The translations under genes and the position numbers were made by a program. A stretch of 36,310 bases of DNA. Origin: Oceanospirillaceae bacterium. GTDB taxonomy: Bacteria; Pseudomonadota; Gammaproteobacteria; Pseudomonadales; Balneatricaceae. Shown piece after piece: positions 8,368 to 14,893 of the stretch (the first letter of the stretch is position 1; the number at the start of each line of letters is the position of its first letter). Under the pieces are notes generated by a model. The model saw only the letters and a list, made by a program, of their open reading frames with translations. It searched no databases and was not told the DNA's origin. The stretch is taken from positions 16,964 to 53,273 of the forward strand of contig JAHEDZ010000004.1 of NCBI GenBank assembly GCA_024640955.1, in the 5' to 3' direction.

Positions 8368-8817
8368 GTGGCGAAAGTCGTGATACTTGTAGGCACGATG
8401 TATGGCAATGCGATCGAAGCGGCCCGTGCTTGCAGTGCTGAGTTGGGCGTACGGGGTCATCAGGTGCGTATAGCCGAGACACCGACCTGTGCCGATATCG
8501 CTGCTGACCCCGAGGCGGTTCTCCTTATCTGCACCTCCTCCACCGGTATGGGCGATTTGCCGGATTCGATCATGCCACTCTACTGCCAGTTGCTGGATGA
8601 TTCGCCAGCGCTCTTTGGTCGCCAATATGGACTCATTGGTCTGGGTGATTCGAGTTACGATAATTTCAACGGCGGCGCCAAAACGATTGATGCAGTGTTT
8701 CAAGATCTTGGCGCACAACGTCTTGGCGATCCGATCTTGATCGATGGGCGCATCGATTACGAGCCGGAGAAACCGGCTGCGGAATGGGTTAAAAGCTGGG
8801 CTAAGCTTCTGCAGTAG
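8368..8817 (+). CDS. mioC: MioC-like short flavodoxin
   Basis: 149 residues, single flavodoxin-like domain. The FMN phosphate loop is VGTMYGNA (8-15), where a canonical flavodoxin has T-x-T-G-N-T; STGMGDLPDS and LIGLGDSSYDNFNGGAKTID are the two further FMN-contacting loops typical of MioC/YqcA and the flavodoxin domain of sulfite reductase. It should be a cytoplasmic one- or two-electron carrier; the partner is not evident. The start is GTG at 8368 with GGAG about 9 nt upstream. It converges on the small minus-strand gene at 8821, separated by 3 nt. Confidence 0.85.
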   Translation: MAKVVILVGTMYGNAIEAARACSAELGVRGHQVRIAETPTCADIAADPEAVLLICTSSTGMGDLPDSIMPLYCQLLDDSPALFGRQYGLIGLGDSSYDNFNGGAKTIDAVFQDLGAQRLGDPILIDGRIDYEPEKPAAEWVKSWAKLLQ

Positions 8818-8820
8818 TCC

Positions 8821-8979
8821 TCAGCGCTTTGAGCGCCCTTCGATACCGCGTTTGATCTCTAGGTAGCGGGGCATATCACCGATATCTTCGTAGATCGGCT
8901 CGTCATCCTCGACGCGAATCACTTTCGGACCCGGTTTATAAGGAATTCGCGCTTCGATCTGTCTGAGGATATCGCTCAT
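8821..8979 (-). CDS. Small conserved-looking protein of 52 residues, function unknown
   Basis: Minus-strand frame from ATG (8977-8979) to TGA (8821-8823). It begins MSDILRQIEARIPYKPG and ends KRGIEGRSKR; it is charged, with an acidic patch (VEDDEPIYEDIGD) and no membrane segment or signal peptide. Its codon use looks like the neighbours', it fills the space between mioC and alkB with only 3 nt to the mioC stop, and it is oriented with alkB as a likely last gene of that operon. No clear ribosome-binding site is seen. I do not recognise the family. Confidence 0.6.
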   Translation of the reverse strand: MSDILRQIEARIPYKPGPKVIRVEDDEPIYEDIGDMPRYLEIKRGIEGRSKR

Positions 8980-9058
8980 CAATAGATGAGTTTGGCATGG
9001 TGCTCTCCCCCGTACTGCTTACCAAATAAGCATAGAACAGATACCGGTATTCGGGTGG

Positions 9059-9637
9059 TTATCGTTGGATTATTTGCCGAAAGGTGAGGTTGATCCGTGC
9101 ATCTTGGCAGCGAGCGCGCCTAGGAACCGAGTGCTGCCAGCGTGATTGCACACCCGTACCCATCAACAATAGTGAGCCGTTCGGTAATTCAATTCCCCAA
9201 CTGGGGCCACCGTTTTTTGGACGAAACTTAAAACTGCGCTCTGCGCCGAGGGTGACCGAAGCGATGATGGGGTCGGGTCCGAGCTCAAGCTCGTCGTCGC
9301 TATGCCAGCCCATGGTGTCTTCACCATTGCGGTAGAGGTTGGCCAATACAGCGTTGAAGTGAACTCCAAGCCGCCGGGCTATTTCAGTCTGAATCGCTGC
9401 TAAAACCGGCGAGAACCCCGTTCCCTCCAGCGTTAATCCTGAGTAGGTGTACTTCAATCCGGGCTCAGCGATAAAGGCCTGGAGCCTCGGAATAGTGATA
9501 GCACGACCATAGATATGAATCTGATCCTGGCGCCACTCCAGCTCATCGCTCAGTTTAGCGTAGAGCTCTCTGGCCCTACCCTCAGCGAAGAAGTGTGGCT
9601 CGTAAAGAATTTCCCTATCTTGCTCCAGCGGCTTCAT
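9059..9637 (-). CDS. alkB: AlkB-family Fe(II)/2-oxoglutarate dioxygenase (DNA/RNA repair)
   Basis: 192 residues from ATG 9637. The iron-binding triad is H112-x-D114 (WHSDDE) and H169 (WQHSVPR); R181 and R187 in RINLTFR bind 2-oxoglutarate. NLYRNGEDTMGWHSDDE, IASVTLGAERSF and GSLLLMGTGVQSRWQHSVP are typical of the ALKBH2/3-like bacterial group, which removes N1-methyladenine and N3-methylcytosine by oxidative demethylation. A GTG at 9658 would add seven residues, but the ATG at 9637 has GAGAG at a suitable distance and begins with the natural-looking MKPLEQD. The gene starts 24 nt after the PRPP synthetase stop on the same strand and is probably co-transcribed. No Ada homologue is nearby. Confidence 0.93.
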   Translation of the reverse strand: MKPLEQDREILYEPHFFAEGRARELYAKLSDELEWRQDQIHIYGRAITIPRLQAFIAEPGLKYTYSGLTLEGTGFSPVLAAIQTEIARRLGVHFNAVLANLYRNGEDTMGWHSDDELELGPDPIIASVTLGAERSFKFRPKNGGPSWGIELPNGSLLLMGTGVQSRWQHSVPRRARCQDARINLTFRQIIQR

Positions 9638-9661
9638 GTCTGTTGTTCTCTCGGTCACTGA

Positions 9662-10531
9662 CTACTGCAGACTCTCTACGAAGATCGGTAGAAGGTCGAT
9701 CCCGTTGCTGGGGTGGGGAATCGAGTTGCAGGTCACAACTTCGCTCTGTTGCTGGAGCATTTCATAGGCACCTGCCGCGAAGATACCGTGAACCCCGATG
9801 ATTAACGGTCGAGGCAAACCAGAAGTCTTCAGATGTTCGAGGGTGCGCAGCATAGTGCGTCCACTCGAAATAATATCGTCAACAAGGACTGGGCGATGAT
9901 GAAGGTAGGGCTCCAGCTGTGGGCGAGAGACCTCTACCTGATAGTCTCCACTGCGGTGTTTTAGCAGAATCTGGAACGGGAGCTTAGCTGCACGCGCTAT
10001 AGCACCAACCCATTGCTCGCTCTCTTCGTCGGGGCCAATTAATAGCAGCTTTTCGTCCATTTGCTGCAGATAAGAGGTGATCATGGTTTGAGCTGTCAGT
10101 ACTGTACTTTCTAGAGAGTAGATCTCATTCAGGCTGGCATAGCGGTGCAGATGTGGGTCCACAGTGATCAATCTGTCAAATGCCTGTGACAGGTGTCGGG
10201 CGAAGTGGCGAGAGGTGATCGACTCGCCCGGATTAAAACGCTTGTCCTGGCGCATGTAGGGCAGATAAGCACTGACTAGCGTCCTCTTTTTAGCACCAAG
10301 CTCTTCTAGGGTGTGGCCCAAAGAGAGTAGGGTGAATAGCTGCATATCGGGGCGGAAGAGATCGGCGAATATAATCACCTCAGCACCCCGGACTTCTGAG
10401 GTGATTCGCTGGTAGAGTTCGCCGTCGGGAAAGTGGCGCGAATCGATTTGACCCAGCTCGGCGCCGAGAGCCTCGGCTAATCTCAAACCGAGATCGGTAT
10501 GTTTGGCGACGTTGAATAGAATCCTCTGCAT
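9662..10531 (-). CDS. Ribose-phosphate diphosphokinase (PRPP synthetase) family, archaeal-like
   Basis: 289 residues from ATG 10531, shorter than the usual ~315. Motifs: FPDGE (34-38), PYMRQDKRFNPGE (91-103), DPHLHR (125-130), KHRSGDYQVEV (191-201, ATP-side catalytic lysine/arginine loop) and the PRPP loop LVDDIISSGRTM (216-227). The RQDKRFxPGE form and short length resemble archaeal-type enzymes more than the housekeeping Prs of Gammaproteobacteria. Expected reaction: ribose 5-phosphate + ATP to PRPP + AMP. The start is chosen because a perfect AGGAGG lies 9 nt upstream; an in-frame ATG at 10561 has no such site. The start codon follows the phosphorylase stop by one base, so the two are translationally coupled. 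A separate housekeeping prs is expected elsewhere; not checkable here. Confidence 0.88.
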   Translation of the reverse strand: MQRILFNVAKHTDLGLRLAEALGAELGQIDSRHFPDGELYQRITSEVRGAEVIIFADLFRPDMQLFTLLSLGHTLEELGAKKRTLVSAYLPYMRQDKRFNPGESITSRHFARHLSQAFDRLITVDPHLHRYASLNEIYSLESTVLTAQTMITSYLQQMDEKLLLIGPDEESEQWVGAIARAAKLPFQILLKHRSGDYQVEVSRPQLEPYLHHRPVLVDDIISSGRTMLRTLEHLKTSGLPRPLIIGVHGIFAAGAYEMLQQQSEVVTCNSIPHPSNGIDLLPIFVESLQ

Positions 10532-10532
10532 C

Positions 10533-12047
10533 TTATTCATCCTCCTCAACCTGGATGACATTGGGATGTTCCAGCAAAAATTCGACAGCGTAGTTTAGCT
10601 CACCGGCATTTTCAGCATGCACGGTCAGCATGGTTTCGTTTTTCTGGATCTGCTGGTCGAGTTTTATATGCATCTCAAGCCCTGCAGCGGGGTCTGCGGG
10701 TGCTCCAGCGAGTTTAGCTATCTTTGCTAGTAGCCGGTTGTCGATACCTTTGATGGTGCCTGACTGATGTGCCAAAAATTCATAGCGGTAGGGTGCCACA
10801 GGTGGTGATTTTAATCCGCCTTGCGCCTGAGCTATCGCTCTGAACTTATCCCAGGCGGCACCGCTAGCGAGTATATCGAGTGCCTGCTGCTCTCCACTAC
10901 CCTCCGTAGCATTACCGGCTAGCTCTAACATTGAACCCGCCAGTAGGGCGGCTCTTGCTCGTAAATCTTCGGGGGCGTCGGGGCGGTTTTGTAGTACTGC
11001 TAAGATATCCGCGGCCTCCAGTGCGGGGCCAACGCCTCGTCCTACGGGCTGGCGACCATCCGTGAGCAAGATTTTTAGCTTCAGCCCCAGATTGTTGGCC
11101 ACGGCGGTAAAGCTGGCGGAAAGGCGCTCAGCAGCCTTTTGGCTGCGCACTTTGGCAGTCGGTCCCACGGGAATATCAATAAGTACATGCGTTGCACCGG
11201 CTGCGGCTTTTTTGGAGAGAACTGAAGCGATGAGCTGCCCCTCGCTGTCAATATCAAGTGCCCGCTCTACTTGGATTAAAAGATCATCAGCCGGTGATAG
11301 CCGGACCGATCCTCCCCAAGCGAGACACCCCCCTTCTTGCTCCACGACTTTGCGCATCTCATCAAGCGAGAGGCTAACGCGGGTTAGGGTCTCCATGGTA
11401 TCTGCGGTTCCGGCAGGGGATGTAATGGCCCGTGATGAGGTCTTGGGTATCGTGAGTCCAGCCGCTGCCAGAATCGGTACGACAATCGGCGTGGTGCGAT
11501 TACCTGGCAGACCGCCGACACAATGTTTGTCGACAACTAAAGGGAGTTTCCAATCGATGCGGCTGCCTGCATCAATCATGGCGCGAGTGAGATAGGTAAT
11601 CTCCTGGTCGTCGAGTTTGTCATCCCCGCAGGCAGTAATAAACGCGGCTAGATGTACCTCGGCATAGCGCCCCTCAACGATATCGTTGATGATCGCTGTC
11701 ATCTGCGCTTGATTAAGCCGTTGATTATATACCTTGGCACGGATATGAGAGAGTGACTGAACGGGTTTAGGGTGTGAGAGCCAGACCTGATCGTCATAGC
11801 GCATATCCATCATTTCCCAGGCAGCTTCGGAAAAACCGATGTGTCCCTCGGGTACGATATCGGAAGTGACCATGTTGAGTGTGGCGATGATCTGACGACG
11901 CTCGGTATTGATGCGAACGCGTGACAGAGCTTCAAATCCCTCAGATTTGCAGACATGGCTGTCGCTTCGCAGGTAGATGTTGGGCTCGTGATGAGTATCT
12001 ATCCCTAAACGACAGGCCTTAAGTGGCATCATCTTTTCCGGTATCAT
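10533..12047 (-). CDS. Thymidine/AMP phosphorylase family protein (archaeal-type, 504 residues)
   Basis: 504 residues, the length of archaeal AMP phosphorylase (about 500) rather than of E. coli DeoA (440). An N-terminal ~85-residue beta domain precedes the nucleoside-phosphorylase core: KHCVGGLPGNRT (174-185, phosphate/sugar site) and KTSSRAITSPAGTADTMET (202-220, family signature). The C-terminal domain contains VAPYRYEFLA and the swapped barrel (HIKLDQQI). Characterised archaeal members cleave AMP with phosphate to adenine and ribose 1,5-bisphosphate; bacterial members are annotated as putative thymidine phosphorylases, so substrate is uncertain. ATG 12047 has GAGG 7 nt upstream. First gene of a minus-strand operon with the PRPP synthetase-like gene, alkB and perhaps the 52-residue gene. 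Confidence 0.88.
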   Translation of the reverse strand: MIPEKMMPLKACRLGIDTHHEPNIYLRSDSHVCKSEGFEALSRVRINTERRQIIATLNMVTSDIVPEGHIGFSEAAWEMMDMRYDDQVWLSHPKPVQSLSHIRAKVYNQRLNQAQMTAIINDIVEGRYAEVHLAAFITACGDDKLDDQEITYLTRAMIDAGSRIDWKLPLVVDKHCVGGLPGNRTTPIVVPILAAAGLTIPKTSSRAITSPAGTADTMETLTRVSLSLDEMRKVVEQEGGCLAWGGSVRLSPADDLLIQVERALDIDSEGQLIASVLSKKAAAGATHVLIDIPVGPTAKVRSQKAAERLSASFTAVANNLGLKLKILLTDGRQPVGRGVGPALEAADILAVLQNRPDAPEDLRARAALLAGSMLELAGNATEGSGEQQALDILASGAAWDKFRAIAQAQGGLKSPPVAPYRYEFLAHQSGTIKGIDNRLLAKIAKLAGAPADPAAGLEMHIKLDQQIQKNETMLTVHAENAGELNYAVEFLLEHPNVIQVEEDE

Positions 12048-12182
12048 GCGTGACCTCTTCGGGCGATAGCTGGTTGTTCCACTGTAACGTGAAATATAGT
12101 CCAGTATCGATATTTGCCTGTCGAGATTTTTACAGCCCTGTTAAACTAAATCGGAAACCGACCAACCTCCAGAATAGAATCT
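12048..12182. promoter_or_regulatory. Divergent intergenic region
   Basis: 135 bp between the phosphorylase gene (minus) and the DnaT-like gene (plus) must hold both promoters. A/T-rich segments such as GAAATATAG (12091-12099) are present, but I cannot assign -35/-10 pairs with confidence. Confidence 0.35.
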
Positions 12183-13052
12183 ATGCCCAAACAGTTACTC
12201 CAACTTGACCCCGAACTCGCCGCGAAGCATGGCGTAGAGGCTGCGCTACTGCTTGGGTTTCTGCATCAGCAGGCGCAGCTTTCTGGTGGACGTGTGCGTA
12301 CTGATTTGTCGTGTTTGCATCAGTTTTTTAGCTTTTGGGATGAGGCGCGGTTGCTGCAGAACCTCGAGAGCTTGCAGGCGCAGTTGCAGCTGCGCTTCCG
12401 TCTGTTGAATCGGGAGTTGGAGATTGAATTGGGAGAGGCGGATGCCAAAGGGGATGCCAAAGGGGAGGCGAGAGTAGCGATCGCTGAGCCGCGTCGGCCA
12501 TCCGCAGGTACAAGTCCGTCCACTACCGTGCAGCGTAGTCGGTTGTCGCCGAGTAGAGCACCTCAGACGAAGTCAGAACCGCCACCGGTGCAGCAATTGC
12601 CGGTAGTTGATAATCCTCAGCAGATACCGGTAGCCTCAGGCCCGGCCCCATCTTTTGGGCGACGCAGTGCTTGGCGTCAGCCGAGCGAGCTGGACGATAT
12701 TTTTGAAGCTGCCGAACAGCGTCGCAAGCAGCTGCGTGAGATGGACCTAAACTGGCGCCCCTCACAAACCTTCTTTGAGCTGCTTGGCCGTACACGTATA
12801 GATGCTAAGTTCGCCGAGCAGTGTATCGATGAGTTCATCGCTTACTATGTAGAGCGTGGCAAAGCGGAGTCTAACTGGGATCAGCGTTTCCTCGCATGGG
12901 TGAAGCGCGCCTGGCCATCTGAAGAGAGCAAGCGAGGCGGCGGATATGAGCAACAGACAGGAAACAAATATGAAACGAGCCGACAGGATACTCGCGCAGC
13001 ACGAAAACGGGTTACCCAGGCAGTCATGGACGTCAAGAACACCGACTGGTGA
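12183..13052 (+). CDS. DnaT-domain replication protein, probable helicase-loading partner
   Basis: 289 residues. The N-terminal ~80 residues (LDPELAAKHGVEAALLLGFLH) look like the winged-helix region of phage replisome organisers. A proline/serine-rich linker (~85-165) is low complexity and carries a tandem 12-bp duplication (12441-12464). Residues ~186-245 match the DnaT ssDNA-binding domain: NWRPSQTFFELL, DEFIAYYVERG, SNWDQRFLAWVKRAW. It overlaps the following lambda P-like gene by 83 nt, suggesting coupled expression. By analogy with E. coli DnaT and with the reported domesticated lambda O/P-derived pair dopC/dopE of bacteria lacking DnaC and DciA, it should assist loading of DnaB at the origin. 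Whether it is DopC itself is inference. Confidence 0.75.
   Translation: MPKQLLQLDPELAAKHGVEAALLLGFLHQQAQLSGGRVRTDLSCLHQFFSFWDEARLLQNLESLQAQLQLRFRLLNRELEIELGEADAKGDAKGEARVAIAEPRRPSAGTSPSTTVQRSRLSPSRAPQTKSEPPPVQQLPVVDNPQQIPVASGPAPSFGRRSAWRQPSELDDIFEAAEQRRKQLREMDLNWRPSQTFFELLGRTRIDAKFAEQCIDEFIAYYVERGKAESNWDQRFLAWVKRAWPSEESKRGGGYEQQTGNKYETSRQDTRAARKRVTQAVMDVKNTDW
12441..12464 (+). repeat. Tandem duplication of a 12-bp unit inside the DnaT-like gene
   Basis: GATGCCAAAGGG occurs twice back to back (12441-12452, 12453-12464), adding DAKG-DAKG in frame in the linker region. It does not disturb either folded domain. Confidence 0.9.
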
Positions 13053-13782
13053 GCTAGTCGAAACTGTACCGGCTATCGAGTCTGAACCTGCCGCTCGTTC
13101 CATCTCTAATGAGACAAAAACGCTGATAAACGCGCTGTTTGCACGCTTTATGAGTATCTACGGGCACAAGTTCAAAAGCGCTTTTGAAACAGAGGATGAG
13201 CTGCGCATCGCCAAGCGAGAGTGGGCCTTGAGCCTGAGCGGCTTCGGCGAGAAAGAGCTGGTGCTGGCAGTGAATCACTGCAAAGAGAATCTCAGCTGGA
13301 TGCCCAGTATCGCCGACTTTCTGAAGATACTGCGAGAGTACACTACCGATCTTGGTATTCCTGATTTACGCTCGGCTTACCAGGAGGCCTGCAGACACGC
13401 ACATCATCCGCTCGAGCACCCATGGAGTCATCCAGTAGTCTATTGGGCGGGGCGCCGTGTCGGCTGGTTTGAACTGCGTAATCTCACAGAGAACGAGACC
13501 TTCGGCCCCTTTGAGTACCAGTACCAATTGAATATCCGCAAGCTGCGGGAGGGTGAGTCGCTCGAGGTTCCAAACCCGATCGCGATAGAGCAGAAATCTG
13601 AGCTGACTCAAGCAACACTGATGCTTAATTTTGCCAAAGAGCACACGCTGGATGAGTCAGTAGCCTGCCAGATGCTCTACTACCTAACGCTACCAGCAGG
13701 CAGTCGATCTCGATCTCGGCAGTATGCTCAAGCTCAGCAGCAGGCTGCTGAGCTTGGCCTCTCACTTCCTACGCCGAACTAG
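12970..13782 (+). CDS. Phage lambda P-like replicative helicase loader
   Basis: 270 residues from ATG 12970. The core from ~50 to 200 follows the lambda replication protein P pattern: INALFARFMSIYGHKF, REWALSLSGFG, ENLSWMPSIADFLKILRE, a dipeptide-rich stretch with HPWSHPVVYWAGRRVGWFELR, and KLREGESLEVPNP. Lambda P delivers DnaB helicase to the O-origin complex; a chromosomal member next to a DnaT-domain gene, with no integrase, capsid or lysis gene around, points to a domesticated cellular loader (cf. dopE). An upstream in-frame ATG at 12946 gives 278 residues, but CAGGAAACAAAT places AGGA 7 nt before 12970. The gene overlaps the end of the DnaT-like gene and its stop overlaps the convergent DUF3549 stop. 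Confidence 0.78.
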   Translation: MKRADRILAQHENGLPRQSWTSRTPTGELVETVPAIESEPAARSISNETKTLINALFARFMSIYGHKFKSAFETEDELRIAKREWALSLSGFGEKELVLAVNHCKENLSWMPSIADFLKILREYTTDLGIPDLRSAYQEACRHAHHPLEHPWSHPVVYWAGRRVGWFELRNLTENETFGPFEYQYQLNIRKLREGESLEVPNPIAIEQKSELTQATLMLNFAKEHTLDESVACQMLYYLTLPAGSRSRSRQYAQAQQQAAELGLSLPTPN

Positions 13783-14831
13783 TCCGCGTTAAACGCTCCG
13801 CCAAACATCGCTGCGGTTGCAGCTCTGAGCTGCTCAGAGTTGCTCTCATTACGCAGCGCCTGAAGGATGAGTATGCGGTGCACGGGCAGAAACATCAGGT
13901 CGACCAAGATACGGCTGAAGCCCAGCTGCCCCGCCTCGCCACGGGCGAGTGCCTCAAGAAAGTGCTGCAAGAGCTGTGCATCCATAAGCCAGTTTTCACA
14001 GCGTGTAGCTAGGGCTGAAAGCACTTCTGGATGTTCCCCGATTTCTGTCTGTAATAGATGAATTATCTGGGTTTTAAGCTCGGAGGTGAGTTCTGACGGT
14101 GAGAGTGCACGTAAGCAAAGTGCGACGCGAATTGCATTGCAATTTGCAACGTTCAGCGATTCATCCAGTTGCTCGTGCAGGGCCTTGGCGAGCAGTTGGG
14201 AGTATTGGCTGTGTTCAAGTAGCCCGAGCAGTTGCGCTGCCATCCCTTGTGGAAGTTCGCCCAAACGTTGGGCCAGTCGCTGCTCATTATCCGCTTGGTC
14301 GACACGCACAATAAGATCTGCCAAGCCCTGGAGTGCAAGATTCTGCCAGAGGTCCGTCAGCTCATCAGCTTGTAGATAAGCCTGGACAGCTTCGTAATAC
14401 TCGGAGGCACTTTGTTGGCTCTCACGCGCGGCCAGCGCATGAAACACCGCCATTTTCTCGTCAGAGGGTTTAAAGGCGTAGGGGTTCTCTTTGAGTGCAT
14501 CCTCTTGGGGTACGCCAGCGACACTCTGTTCAACGTTGCTCAGCAGTCGGCCGAGAATGTCATCACGTACGGCGCCGATTATATAGCCCTGCTCATCCAG
14601 GGGTAGCTTTAGGAACCAAACTGCATTCTGTGCGCGATTATCGGGATTAAGCAGCAGAAGCGCTAACCAGGCGTGCTGCTGGTAGGGCGTGGGATAGGGG
14701 GTCTGCATCTGCTCAATCCGCAGAAACTCATCAGCGGAGAGCGCTCGAATCCGTCGTCCAAGGTCGTAGATTTTTAGTTCGGTTCCGGCCTGCTCAAACA
14801 GGCTCGTCAGTGTAAGGTTGGCGTCGCTCAT
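13779..14831 (-). CDS. DUF3549 family protein
   Basis: 350 residues, mostly helical and leucine-rich, matching the DUF3549 family of Pseudomonas and relatives (N-terminus LTSLFEQAGTELKIYDLGRRI; FLRIEQMQTPYPTPYQQHAWLALL; NAVWFLKLPLDEQG). No signal peptide or membrane segment. Function is unknown. The stop codon TAG (13779-13781) shares the palindrome CTAG with the stop of the lambda P-like gene, so the two genes converge with no room for a terminator between them. The antiporter gene lies 62 nt upstream on the same strand. Confidence 0.85.
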   Translation of the reverse strand: MSDANLTLTSLFEQAGTELKIYDLGRRIRALSADEFLRIEQMQTPYPTPYQQHAWLALLLLNPDNRAQNAVWFLKLPLDEQGYIIGAVRDDILGRLLSNVEQSVAGVPQEDALKENPYAFKPSDEKMAVFHALAARESQQSASEYYEAVQAYLQADELTDLWQNLALQGLADLIVRVDQADNEQRLAQRLGELPQGMAAQLLGLLEHSQYSQLLAKALHEQLDESLNVANCNAIRVALCLRALSPSELTSELKTQIIHLLQTEIGEHPEVLSALATRCENWLMDAQLLQHFLEALARGEAGQLGFSRILVDLMFLPVHRILILQALRNESNSEQLRAATAAMFGGAFNAD

Positions 14832-14893
14832 AACTACTCTTTAGAAGGCGTGGAAGAGGGCATCATTATGGCGGTGCAGTTTAGCACGAATTG

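Noticed and set aside
11062-11595. 177-codon plus-strand frame
   Set aside because: Lies wholly antisense inside the phosphorylase gene and has the composition of a shadow frame.
12183-13782. Prophage remnant
   Set aside because: The two replication genes are phage-like, but no integrase, repressor, attachment repeats, capsid or lysis genes flank them, and both neighbours are chromosomal genes.
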